DNA of 64,000 nucleotides from contig NC_069363.1 of the NCBI RefSeq assembly GCF_021730395.1, positions 50,087,001-50,151,000 of the forward strand, given 5' to 3'. Positions 22,255 through 34,338 of the stretch are shown here, piece by piece (positions within the stretch are counted from its first letter, which is position 1; each line of letters opens with the position of its first letter). The position numbers and the translations under genes are program-made. The DNA is from Mercenaria mercenaria. Lineage: Eukaryota; Mollusca; Bivalvia; Venerida; Veneridae. A model generated the notes under the pieces. That model worked only from the letters and a program-made list of their open reading frames with translations. It was not told where the DNA came from and made no database searches.

Positions 22255-25200
22255 ATGGTAGGGCATTCGGGCCACCACGGTATGGCTGGGCATTCTCCGG
22301 TAAGTCGAAAGACAAATATTATAAAAAAAAAAAAATGCATATCACTTCAAAGCCATAAAGTAATCATGTAGGTCCTCAACAGTGACAGCAACTTTCAGGT
22401 TAAAAAAATGAAGTAAGACAATTCGATATCTGCTCATGATTCCGTTTTAAAAAATGCGTTGAAATTTTGTTATTATTATAATATCTTATGAGGTGAAATT
22501 GGGTTTTAGTTTCTTATTGCCTTATTTGAGCCGCACCATGAGAAAACCAACATAGTGCGTTTGCGACTAGCATGGATCCAGACCAGCCTGCGCATCCGCG
22601 CAGTCTGGTCAGGATCCATGCTGTTCGCTTTCAAAGCCTATTGCAATTAGAGAAACCGTTAGCGAACAGCATGGATCCTGACCAGACTGCGCGGATGCGC
22701 AGGCTGGTCTGGATCCATGCTGGTCGCAAACGCACTATGTTGGTTTTCTCATGGTGCGGCTCATTTCCTTTCCTTTCTTTTGCCAGTTTCTTCAGCTGCA
22801 AACCTCTGCTACACTGTTAGTACCTGAATGGAGCACTGAATCTATATATGGTTAGTTTTTTTTTTACATTATACACTGAACAAATCCTTTAAAATCGGTT
22901 AACTCAGTGACTGTCCGTGATTCAGCATTTCTTCAATCGCCGGAACCCCGCCGAAATTCGAAGGAAAATGTCAAGGAATTTGCCGATATTACAAAATATT
23001 TGCCAGTCTCTGTTTGTCTAATATCCAAATAATCACTCTCTCTCTCCCAGACATGTATCATTAATTATTCAAACTAGCATCCATCAGTTTTTGTGCAGCG
23101 TCTACTAATTCATTTACGAGAACATTTATTTGGCAGTTGTGCCAGGCCATGCAGCAATGGTTTTTCCTGCATTAGAAGCAGATACGTGCAGAGACGAAGG
23201 TCTTGATATGCAAAAAAAAGAATGTATTTCTTGTTGAAAGCCATCGATTTATACCAGAATATACCTAAAACTATCGAATGTAACGTGTAGACGCAAAGAT
23301 ATTTTAACAGTTAATCGGTCTGTTCAAAGCAGACAAGTAATACACCGGATAGTTTACTTCTACGCGTACATGTACAAATGCATATATTAGAACATCGGTA
23401 TCTTTAACATCTGACCATGCTGTTTTTTTTTAGTTTGCAACACTGGCACATTTTCTAATGTCCTCTTTCGCGATTATTACATCTTTAGTATCAAATTGAT
23501 GAAACTGTATCTCCATTACTGGAGAGTGATGTCATAAAATACGCCTTCCCGTGACTTTTTTTTTTTTTTTTTTTTTTTTTTGGAAAGTTTCGGGACTCCA
23601 TCTTAGTCATACTGCACGTTAGTGACACACATCAATATCTGTTACAATATTCCATGTTTTGTTACAATGTAACTACTAAATTATGTATGATATTTATGTA
23701 ATAATATCATTTATATTCGGTATAGATGGAAACTAATGCACTCGTTCTCCATTAGACTTTCTCTATACTAGTATTGCTAACATTGCCTTTGTACCATTTA
23801 CAAAGAAATTTTATTTTTGTAAGATACACATTTATTAAATGATTTGCCCCGGTTAGTTGTAAAAATAACTATTGCCCGTGGACTAAAGGACCTGGGGTCA
23901 ATAGTTTTGACTATTGACTGGCAAGTAATTCAGTATAAATTTTTGACGTGTATGCCCACCAAAAAGTGTTGCATATATACCAGCCGACGATTAAGATAAG
24001 GAGTTATATAATAATAACATTTATTTTCTATCCCTAGGCCTTATCGGAGCTATGCTTGCGGCGGTTGCAGCGTCAGTGACGTATGAGTGCCTTAGCGAGT
24101 ATCTACAACATATCAAACGCAAAGCTCTTATAAAACGACACGGGTGAGTACAAGACGCAAACGTTTTGTTTTTTTTTTGTTGTTTTTTTTGTTGTTGTTT
24201 TAAATACTAAGATCGCGAGACTGATAGTATTTGTATAATCAACATTTTCTAATTTTGGATGTATTTTTTTTAGCTAAAGAAAATTGAGATCTCGAGTAAG
24301 TTCCGCCTCTTACCGGATTCGAACCCGTGACATATATAGGTTAGAAATGCACCATTTTTAGCTCCACTATTCGGAGAATAGGGGGGCTATTCTACTCGCC
24401 CCGGCGCCGGCATCGGCATCGGCGTGACCTTTCTTGGTTTTTCGGCAACCTTTGTTTTTCTGTCATGTCTTTGTTACTATTGCTTATATCTTACTGTAAC
24501 TTCACATAAACATTGTTCAGCATACAAACAAAGTATATGCAGGGGCTCGGCCCATTATACCCAAGGTCAAGGTCACCAAGGTGTTATACTTGGGTTATTT
24601 TTAAGGTTAAAGTTTTTCAGCAACCTTTGCTTTTCTGTCATATCTTTGTTACTATTGCTTATATCTTACTGTAAGTTCACATAAACATTACCCATCATAC
24701 AAACAAAGTACGTGCAGGGGCTCGGCCCATTATACCCAAGGTCAAGGTCACAAAGTTGTTATACTTGGAATTATTTTCATGTTTTTCGAAAGCTTTGTTT
24801 ATAGACATATCTTTGGTACTTTAAAAGATAATGACTTGAAAATAAAAATGTTTCTTTATAATCATCATCTGCATGTGTGGTTACAATCCCCATAACTCTT
24901 ATTGTATTTTTGACAGAATTATGCCCCTTTCATACTTAATGTTTTTTGGCAGTCTTCGCTTTCTGGATATAACTTTAGTACAATATAAGATAAGACTTGA
25001 AACCTTAAAAAATGTATCTTTATCATCATCATCTGCATGTGTGGTAACAATCCTTATAACTCTGATTTGTATTTTTGACCAATTTATGCCCCTTTCATAC
25101 TTAAATTTTTTGACAAACTTCGGTACTATATAAGATAATGACTTGAAACTCAAATATGTCTTTACCATCATTATCTGCATGTGTGGTAACAATCCCAATA

Positions 25201-26698
25201 ACTCTAATTTGTGTTCTTGATAGAATTATGCCCCTTGGTGTATCTTCCTTTTAAAAGTAGAGGTCTCTTATTGAGACATATATCCATTTTACTGTCAAAT
25301 CGCCGAATAGTGGAGCGCGCTGTCTTACGGACAGCTCTTGTATTGCATGTACGTTATTACTAAGAACACTTTTAAGATGTAATGATTATGACAATAGTTC
25401 ATTTGTTAAAATGTAATTGTCGATATTACTAAATATGTGTAATATAATTTTACATATGTATATCTTTGATATCGTAGAAGAAACAATTAATAAAGTAGCA
25501 CAACCTTGTCCGTTTTAGTCAACCCATCTTGAGTATTTAAATAAATTTTAAAAAGGAGCAAACTATTATACTATACCTTGTTTGAAAGTTCCTAGTTCAG
25601 CGTTTATAGCGAGATGATTCATGCTTACTTTATAACCCAAACGTTAAGGGATGCTTCATTTCCAAACGTATTCTTGGTTAGTGTAAAGTTTACGTCGGGG
25701 AAACATCATTTCAGTTGGCGACGCCTTACTTCGTTGTTCCTTGTCGTTACATTGTGATACACATCCGCTCCTTACAGACATGGCTGAGCGTAATAGATCT
25801 TACTTGGACGAATACTAAGTCATGAAATGTATTACTATCTTGTTTCAGACCGGAATGCTGCGGGGCATCAGTGGTGACATTCGGTGAAAAACTAGGCCAG
25901 AGTATCATTCAGATGTTGCGCGTGGTATTTGCATATTTTATGATGCTGTGTGTGATGACAATGAATGTCTGGCTTCTGATCGCTGTCGTCGTCGGGGCAT
26001 TTGTTGGTTATGGAGTCGGAAAGCCTCTTGTTGCAAACAGAATCGATGATTCATTTACCTCTCATGGTTACGATTCTGTCCCAGCCAAAGTTCACCGCCA
26101 TGGAAATAACAAAAGCGAAAGGTCAAGGTCATGGAGATATCAGCCGATAGTAAAGCCGAATCAGGATTCGAAAACGAGGCAAATTGACCCAGACGATATA
26201 TTCTTACCAGGCGTAGAGGAGCTTGATTCAACTTCAAAATACTCAAACAATGCAAGAAATGGTGCTGATATTGTGTGGATACGCAGAAGTTCTGAGGAGC
26301 TTCGGCAAAGACCGAGTGAGATTTCGGATGTGTTTGAAGATTCCGACATTCAGTTAAGAAGTCAAGATGACACTTTGAATTTTGACAGTATTAGATCTGA
26401 AGGTAGACATTCATCACAGTCATCCAGCCGCTTCAGATCTACAAGTAAAGTCATCAACGATTCATTCAGATCATACAAAAGTGAAAGTGAAATGAGAAAG
26501 CATAGCACGAGCGCAAATACAAGTTTGAACGTTAGTTTTGATAGTCAGATGATGGATAATTCAGACAGACGACACAAAGAGTCAAAATCCAGCACTAAGA
26601 AGGTAAACAGGACTACGTCTGCTGCATCCTCCAGCAGATTCAAACCTGTAAGTCGCGAAATCATGAGACAGATGTCATTTAATGACGACCTTAGCTAG
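22255..26698 (+). CDS. Ctr/SLC31-family copper transporter-like protein with long C-terminal tail
   Basis: Exons 22255-22299, 22787-22850, 24038-24143 and 25849-26698 join in phases 0, 1 and 2 to give 354 residues. An acceptor at 22208 and an in-frame stop at 22210 make the ATG at 22255 the first possible start (GGTATGG context). The ectodomain is short and His/Met-rich (MVGHSGHHGMAGHSP), as in copper-acquiring Ctr proteins. TM1 spans about residues 34-56 (SIYGLIGAMLAAVAASVTYE). TM2 holds the family's MxxxM copper filter (Met104, Met108). TM3 holds GxxxG packing motifs (Gly121, 125, 129). Ctr proteins trimerise to pass Cu(I) through plasma or endosomal membranes. Unusual: about 220 residues after TM3 are Ser/Arg/Lys-rich and lack a terminal HCH motif, whereas most Ctr proteins total about 150-200 residues. 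A Helentron-like element lies in intron 3 and a MITE abuts exon 2. Confidence 0.87.
22527..22763. mobile_element. Long-palindrome MITE, best copy
   Basis: TGAGCCGCACCATGAGAAAA at the left is mirrored by the inverse ending GCGGCTCA at 22763. The two arms of about 110 bp are almost perfectly complementary, around a small unpaired centre (AAAGCCTATTGCAATTAGAG). It would fold into one long hairpin. It ends 23 bp before exon 2 of the Ctr-like gene. The 81-codon open frame through it is a palindrome artefact. Confidence 0.9.
22851..24037. other. Intron 2 of the Ctr-like gene
   Basis: AT-rich intronic DNA with a poly(T) run at 23557-23581. No further gene or element is recognised. Confidence 0.55.
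24360..25341 (+). mobile_element. Helentron-like non-autonomous element, family B variant
   Basis: The left end AGCTCCACTATTCGGAGAAT (24360) recurs inverted as CCGAATAGTGGAGC (25303-25316). Then come a hairpin GCTGTC (25319-25324) with GACAGC (25330-25335) and TCTTGT. A CGGCATCGGCATCGGCGTGA tract lies near the left end. The interior has two units of about 179 bp followed by three of about 130 bp with ATTATGCCCCTTTCATACTT. It is wholly inside intron 3 of the Ctr-like gene. Confidence 0.75.
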
Positions 26699-27051
26699 TA
26701 TACATATGTGCATATTCATATACAAGTAATTGTAAAAGTGCTGCAATGTTGAAATCAGCGATGCAAGATTAGTCATTTGCATATTTTCAGGTTAATGACC
26801 TGATTTGAAACAGAGTCAAAGCACTTTGTTTCACTCTACCTCCAGTACAGTAGGGAATTTCAGCCCAGCATCAAACGCGAGTCCAGTACCCTATACAATA
26901 TACCTTCTCAAAATCCTAAGGAAAAGTCATGTTGCATATTCTGAGAGGCGCTGTGTGTGATGGAGCATAATCTTTGGAATAATGCTGACAATCCCGCATA
27001 GGAATATCCTTATCGAGATACAGTCAACCCTGTTCTAAAAACGCATGAAAA

Positions 27052-27180
27052 AGTACGCCCGTGATGAAATAATGCACGGAGGGGCACCTCGGGTCTTCCT
27101 CCACCATCAAAACTTGAAAGGCACCATAATTATGACCTATAGTTGTGCCGGTTCGAGGTCAAACCCAACATCAACAACGT
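27052..27180 (+). mobile_element. SINE, 3' half only
   Basis: It reads GTGATGAAATAATGCACGGA, then CCTCCACCATCAAAACTTGA, to the tail CAAACCCAACATCAACAA. The tRNA-like head is absent, the common 5'-truncated form. It lies in the probable 3' untranslated region of the Ctr-like gene. Confidence 0.75.
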
Positions 27181-27563
27181 TGACGTCATACCTGTCTTGA
27201 CTGTAACAGCCCGTTTAATTAATGCAGTTGAATCTATTATAAGAGGCATCGTTTTGACAAAGATCACTTTTTTCCGAAAGGCGGTCTTTGCAGGCAAGTT
27301 TAACTGTAGTTACTGTTCTTAAGTCATAAAGTTTCTATGTTTTATACATCTTTTAAGTTTGTTTGCAGCCCTGTAATAGCCACTGTCTACAGAGTTACTT
27401 AATAATTGTGCAAGGTTTTCTTTTTAATTTATAATTAGACTCATTTAGTTAGATCAGATACTTCAAAATTAATCATAGCAGATGGTCCGTACATCTGTGC
27501 GTATAAAGTAACCGTTCTCCTGCGAATAACCTTTCTGAAACTTTAGTGGTTTTATAATACTTA

Positions 27564-27569
27564 AATAAA
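27564..27569 (+). terminator. Possible polyadenylation signal of the Ctr-like gene
   Basis: AATAAA about 870 bp after the stop. Assigned to this gene only by position. Confidence 0.3.
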
Positions 27570-29257
27570 CTGATAAATTAAAAAGTTGATACATTCTGCA
27601 GTCGTTTATCATGTTAAGCTAAAAATCCAAGTTTGAAATACCATAGTGTGCCAGTTGTATACCTTTATATAAACACCCAGTCATGCAAGAAGTCTAAAAA
27701 CTGCCGTAAAATTTATCATGATAAAGTATGTCAAATGTTTTACTCCACATAAATAGTGTTGCAAGTGTTAATTTTCATTTTTACTTAATATTGCTTGTCC
27801 TTTTGCAATTATTCACATGTAATATATACACCATAAAATGGAATTCATCCATTGTTAATTTTAAATATTTGATTTTGTAAGCAGTATTGATATACGTTGG
27901 CCGAGTTTAGCAAAGTATCGTACAAAGTATGTTTGAGAAGCGTAATAACATATGAAGAGATTTGATTGAATTCCAGTCAGAATTACGTCCCCTTGGATAA
28001 CTTTTGTCAGAGGTATAATAGCCAGTAACATGTCAGTATTTAACAAAACTGTATTTTCGTAATATGTTAATGCGACTTTGTTTTTTTAAAAAAAATGGTT
28101 TAATCGGAAGGAAACAATGCCTTAATTTTTATAAATGTTTGCAATATCTGTATTTGTGTTCACAACTTTGTAAGACACAATTTTTTTATTTGCTCTATTA
28201 GGGAGCCTTATTTTATATGAAATTTAACAAATTGATTTGTCTTCGATTATTGTTGAAAATACTACAGACAACTTGTAGTTTTAAACAGAAGAAGTATACG
28301 ATAGTTTTTTTCCCTAATATTTAAGGATTTGCAAAAAATGTTAGTAATCATTTAAATTATAACCTATGATGAAAATGATAATTACAAAATCCGTACTTGA
28401 TACAAACTTTATGATAAAACTGTGAAAAAATGTGAAAACAGGCCCAACAATATCAGAATAAATATCGAAAATCAGTCAAATAATTATTTGAGTTTACAGT
28501 TTTTCATGAGCATGGTATCAAGTACAGATAAATTCTTTGGATTTTGCCTCAATGTTTTACAGCTTGCTGAATGTATGATACTGACCGGAAGTCGCTGAAT
28601 CACTTAATATGTTAACTTTTTATTTGAGAATTTAATGCTATTTTTGTGCGTTAGACGGGTATAAACCACATTGGGACTTCTTGAAAATCCACGAATCGCG
28701 TTAAGAAACATGAATGCGTGTCCCTTTAAAATACCTCAAAGACACGGGCTATGTCTCGACAACTTAAATAGATCTTGCGTTTTGCAAGTGGGAGGCAGAT
28801 TAAACCACGTGAAAAACATTCTCTTATCCATGATCACGCAAATACCAAATCCAGGAGCGTATGAGTTTTTCATTATCTTACATATATTTCCTGTACTTTT
28901 TAATGTGCAATATTTTGTAACATGCATTTTTATACTCTCGATATGTATATTTATATATGAAAATAATTTCATGAAATGCTATAAAGAAATAAATTTTATA
29001 TCGTGATGTCTCTTTTATCTGTTTAAATGTATTAAGCACTGTCATACTCAGTATAGCATGGGAAGCCGTTGATCATATTCGTGCTTTGTCAGAAGAAACC
29101 ATACTTAATGTCTATGCATTAAAGATCCCACTTAATCTGCGCTAATTAGTGTTAATTATCATTCATCGAGTTCCTGATATGTCAATTTGCAGGTAGAAAA
29201 AAGTTAGAAATTGTCAGACTGGATTCCCAGGCTATACTCAGTACAGCCTAGTCCCGA
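27570..29257. other. Gene-free stretch
   Basis: AT-rich. A 111-codon frame at 28671-29006 has no recognisable domain and ends in AT-rich residues; not called. Confidence 0.4.
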
Positions 29258-30755
29258 TCCGACACGCAGCACCTAAACATTTTATGGCCGCCACGCAGCA
29301 TCTAAACCTTTTATGGCCGCCTCGCAGCACCTAAACCTTTGGTGGCCTCCACGCAGCACCTAAACAATTTGAGGCCGCAATGCAGGATCTAAATCTTTTG
29401 TAGCCGCCACGCAGCACCTAAACCTTTCGTGGCCGCCACGCAGCATCTAAACCTTTTATGACCGTCACACAACACCTAAACCTTTTACGGCTCCCACGCA
29501 GCAACTAAATCTTTTACAGCTCCCACGCAACAACTAAACCTTTTACGGCTCCCACGCAACACCTAAACCTTTTCTGGCCGCCACGCAACATCTAAACATT
29601 TTTCGGCCGCCACGCAGCAACTAAACCTTTTACAGCTCCCACGCAACAACTAAACCTTTTACGGCTCCCACGCAGCATCTAAACCTTTTACGGCTCCCAC
29701 GCAACACCTAAACCTTTTACGGCTCCCACGCAGCAACTAAACCTTTTACGGCTCCCACGCAGCATCTAAACCTTTTACGGCTTCCACGCAACACCTAAAC
29801 CTTTTTCGGCCGCCACGCAACATCTAAACATTTTTCGGCTGCCACGCAGCATCTTAACCTTTTACAGCTCCCATGCAACAACTAAACCTTTTTCGGCTCC
29901 CACGCAGCATCTAAACCTTTTACGGTTCCCACGCAGCATCTAAATCTTTTACAGCTCCCACGCAGCAACTAAACGTTTTACAGCTCCCACGCAACAACTA
30001 AACCTTTTTTTCGGCTGACACGCAACAACTAAACCTTTTTCGGCTCCCACGCAGCATCTAAACCTTTTACGGTTCCCACGCAGCATCTAAATCTTTTACA
30101 GCTCCCACGCAGCAACTAAACGTTTTACAGCTCCCACACAACAACTAAAACTTTTACGGCTCCCACGTAACATCTAAACATTTTATGGCTCCAAAGCAGC
30201 ATCTAAACTTTTTACAGCTCCCACGCAGTAACTAAACCATTTACGGTCACCACGCAACAACTAAATCTTTTACAGCTCCCACGCAACAACTTAACCTTTT
30301 GTGACAAACCACGCAACAACTAAACCTTTTTTCGGCCGCCATGCAGCAACTAAACCTTTTACGGCCACCACACAACAACTAAACCTTTTACGGCCACCAC
30401 GCAACAACTAAACCTTTTACTGCCACCACACAACAACTAAACCTTTTACGGCCACCACGCAACAACTAAACCTTTTACGGCCACCACGCAACAACTAAAC
30501 CTTTTACGGCCACCACGCAACAACTAAACCTTTTACGGCCACCACGCAACAACTAAACCTTTTACGGCCACCACCCAACAACTAAACCTTTTACGGCCAC
30601 CACGCAACAACTAAACCTTTTACGGCCACCACGCAGCATCTAAACCTTTTACGGCCACCACGCAACAACTAACCCTTTTGTGGCCACCACGCAGCATCTA
30701 AACCTTTTTTCGGCTCCCACGCAGCACCTTAACATTTTGTGGCCCCCAATTGACA
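29258..30755 (+). repeat. Minisatellite of about 29-bp units, roughly 50 copies
   Basis: The unit is a variant of CCACGCAACAACTAAACC plus TTTTACGGCCA. Edges are diverged. The 30360-30660 section is nearly uniform, which suggests recent expansion there. No open frame runs through it. Confidence 0.95.
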
Positions 30756-32912
30756 CTTAAAAACTGTCGTTGTGATAGAAAGAAGTTGTTTGGAAGCGTA
30801 GAATGCTAAATACAGAAATGAAATAAAGGTGATTGCAACAACAGTGTTGGACTACAGAGATCCCAATATTTAGCACGATATTGTTTTACAAGATAATCGC
30901 ATAATACGGGATACCATTCTATATGTATGTTTTGCCTTTATGCTGTTTACATGTAATCAAACAGTGTAATTATGCGTACGTTAAAGTTTTGTTTGCATAT
31001 TTTACTTCCAAAATTGAAAATATATTCAACATTTTCAAAAGGTATTGTTTTACAAAAGTTACTCGAAATGACGTCCCTCTTCACTAATTTTACCTTTCGC
31101 GGACTCAGTGTTTCAAATATCCCCAGAAGAGAGTCTTGGAAAGTCAGTTTAGGATCAAAATGTTGCACAAACTTATCGGTTCGGCACAGACGAAATAATA
31201 TGTTTCACAAAAAAAGGTAGAAAGGATTTCAAAGGAAGCCGTATTTTTCTATATTACTTCGCAAAAAGATATCACACGTTCATGTTAGGAAAAGAGACAA
31301 TATTTTATTTCTACAACTGTAATAAGCGGGTCCTTTTGTTTATATATCATCTCCCCTTGATTGTCATTAAAACAAGGTCAGGTGCTCCACTTTGAATAAC
31401 AGGTAGTGATTTTAAGACCTTAACCTATTGATCTTTTTGTTGCATTGATAGGTTTAAAATTTGGAAGTGGCACAGATTAATACATTTAAGGCTTATTCAA
31501 AAGTAGGTAATTTAAATGGTTATGTCTAAATCAATCACTTATGTATAAGATCATAATCTAGCGGTCTTAATAGGTATGCTATTGTGAAAAAAGATCCCGT
31601 GAGATCGGATTTTTATTATTGAAGTTTTAAAACTAAATGTTTACATTAGAATTATGAGATAAAGCAGGTGCGGATTTGGGAGTCACAGCACTTGGGGACG
31701 AAATTCTAATTTTCTCATTAATTTCAAATGGTAATTTGTTTTGCCAGATGTCTAAAAAACTGTAAAGTTTAATGAATACCAAGGAATAAATTGTAGAGTT
31801 ACAAGACATGGAATGTTTGAATACGATTATTGCGATCGCGCCCCAAAGTAAAATAGTACGTGAGCCGCCCATTGATATTGAACCGCATTTAGAAATGGCG
31901 ATAAGAAAAGCTTACTTTTATTGAAATTGAGACGCATAGAAATCGCTGCTCTTAAATCAAGTGGACATTAAAGTGATAAAACATCAAAAACAACCCACAG
32001 ACTGTATACTGAATCTGCATGATATTATATCAAAATTTTCTCCACGGATTGGGGAACTGAAATGATGGAGGAACGTTTTTAAATTTGAAAATTACAATGG
32101 AATTAAAAAGGGGGGATAAGCTCTGGAATTAAGGTAAGTAATTCTATATTCTCAGTTTAATTTTCGACTAAAAATGTAGATTTTACAATGTTTCCAAAGC
32201 AAGTTCTTAAAATCGTGTGTAAGCAACGAGTCGTATATGCACTAAAGGCTCTAAATGAATTATCGAATTAATTCGTGACATCTTTACACGAAACTGTTCT
32301 AAATACCGCAACCACATACTCCACCACCATCCGGTCAAAATATATCTAGCCTATATAATCTAAACAAACAAAAAAGAATCGATCATTAAACATGACCCTC
32401 ATAAGTCATGTTCAGTAACATGTTTTATTAAATTATATACACGTTTAATGTGTTTTTTATCATCGTCTGTTCTTAAATGATAAAAGGGATGTAGCTGTTC
32501 TGAACCCATGTTACTATAACCTACTCCACCTTTATATTATGAACCAACTGTACCGCATAAATTAGTTCAACCCATTCCGAACACAGGTGACTATTCACCC
32601 CCCAAAACACCAGCCCATGTCTTAGGCTTAATTTAATCATACATTTTAAATCATGTTAACTTTAAAATCTTCGTCTGAAATTTTGAAAGAAAAAGATTTT
32701 ATCTTAAATAAATTGTCTGTCGACTTCGGTATTTAACTTTGCTTGAAAAAGAAAAATATTGTCGTACGAGCTTACCTTTTACTTACGTAGTTACTATTAC
32801 TTACCTCGTCATTTTTCGCTCGAAATACCTTCAAAACTTTGTTTACAACTTTGTTATGGTATATGTAATTGCAATAATTACTTGAGCGTGCAGGAAACCA
32901 CAGTGGCTTTGC
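30756..32912. other. Gene-free stretch
   Basis: Low-complexity AT-rich DNA. No coding region, RNA gene or element that I can support. Confidence 0.4.
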
Positions 32913-33040
32913 GCAATGATCAGACAGCTGCGATGCGCAGTTTCAGATCATGCTGTTCGCTAACAGTTCTCATTCATAGGCTTAAAATGCGACAGATGAG
33001 CTGACCAGACTGGATGCGCAGGTGGTCTGATCCTTTGGTT
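32913..33040. mobile_element. Decayed relative of the long-palindrome MITE
   Basis: Scattered matches to the MITE core: GATCAGACAGCTGCGATGCG, CATGCTGTTCGCTAACAG, TGACCAGACTGGATGCGCAG. Confidence 0.5.
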
Positions 33041-33226
33041 CGACACCAATTTGTTTTTCATGCAGCTCACTAATAATGCTTCTTTTTGACAGAAAAAAGT
33101 ACTTTTCTTCAATGCCTTTGAAAAGACCGTTTTTGTATTAGATTCGCGTTTCACTGTAATATGATTTTAATTAAAGCCACAATCAGCTAGGAGAGCGGAC
33201 AAATTACGACAGGTTACGACTAAAAC

Positions 33227-33444
33227 TGAGCCGAGCCATGAGAAAACCAACATAGAGCGTTTGCGACCAACATGGATTCAGACCAGCCTGTGCATCTGCG
33301 CAGTCTGGTCAGGATACATGCTGTTCGCTGTCAAAGCCTATTTCAATTAGAGAAACCGTTAGCGAACAGCATGGATCCTGACCAGATTGCGCAGATCCAT
33401 GCTGGTCGCAAACCCACTATGTTGGTTTTCTCATAGTGCGGCTC
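33227..33444. mobile_element. Long-palindrome MITE
   Basis: TGAGCCGAGCCATGAGAAAA at the left and AGTGCGGCTCA at the right, with the same arms as 22527-22763 but slightly shorter and less perfect. Confidence 0.85.
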
Positions 33445-34310
33445 AAATCACATGAAATCTTACAAAGTTTTTTTTTTTATTCCACAAGACCTGGATAGTA
33501 TTGGTTTGTCCGAGGACCGATTTCTGTCGTGGGGAGCTATTTGATCACTTTCAAAACATCGGTTGTACTTTGTTGTAGTTGGTCTAAGGTGGTCTTAACA
33601 CTCAATCGATTATTGTGCCACAAGTCGTAAGTGGTGCTACGTTGTCGTGGCAGATAGTGCGACTTTCAAGTCGCCAATTCACACGACCAGTCATACCAAG
33701 TTGAACGATCGACCAGTCGAGACTTGTCCGTGACAGTTGTGGACAGTCTTGAGTGGATTGTAAGACAAATTTCTCAAGGTCTTGTGACCAGTCATGCTAT
33801 TAGTACACTGACTAGTCTGGGATAGGCCTTATTGTATGACTGCTAGAGTGATATTGCAGAAAAAAACTCCACGATCGGACCAAGACCGCCTCAGGTCGCA
33901 CGACTGATATGGTCGCGAGTAATTTCAGCTGCAGTGTAACTTGGGCATAAAATGTTCTAAAATTGTCGGTCTGTCTCAGAGAGACGGTATTATTATAAAA
34001 ATTAGTGAAAACTCCAAGCACTTCCAAAACCAAGAAACCTCATGAAGGCGACGATGAAAACCTAACAAATAGAAACAGAACTTTCAAAGCAAATATAATC
34101 CTCCATCATCCAACATCATAAGTATTCTATGGCAAGGAAAGGAGCAATGTGGCTTCCATTTCCGTGTCGCATTCTAGCTTTTCGAAAAGGTACATTGAGA
34201 ACATGCATAAACTAAAAACAAACTAAGTCATGATTATTGAATGATTGTTTATTGCAGTTAACTAGATTACCTTTACTTATACAATAATTCTTCAATTTCT
34301 TTGAATTTCA
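33445..34310. other. Upstream region of the CARD gene
   Basis: No coding frame. It probably contains the 5' non-coding exon, since the ATG exon is preceded by an acceptor (tttcag, about 34312). Confidence 0.4.
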
Positions 34311-34338
34311 GGGAGTTGTAAGCTAAATTTGATCACTT

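Noticed and set aside
22572-22820. 82-codon open frame on the plus strand
   Set aside because: It is the translation of a palindromic MITE, and the same words appear in the other MITE copies.
24301-24330. tRNA B-box-like sequence (GGATTCGAACCCGTGA region)
   Set aside because: No matching acceptor stem, anticodon arm or A box could be found, so it is not called as a tRNA.
28671-29006. 111-codon frame including VLQVGGRLNHVK
   Set aside because: A short resemblance to a mobile-element phrase seems accidental; the rest is AT-rich hydrophobic translation without motifs.
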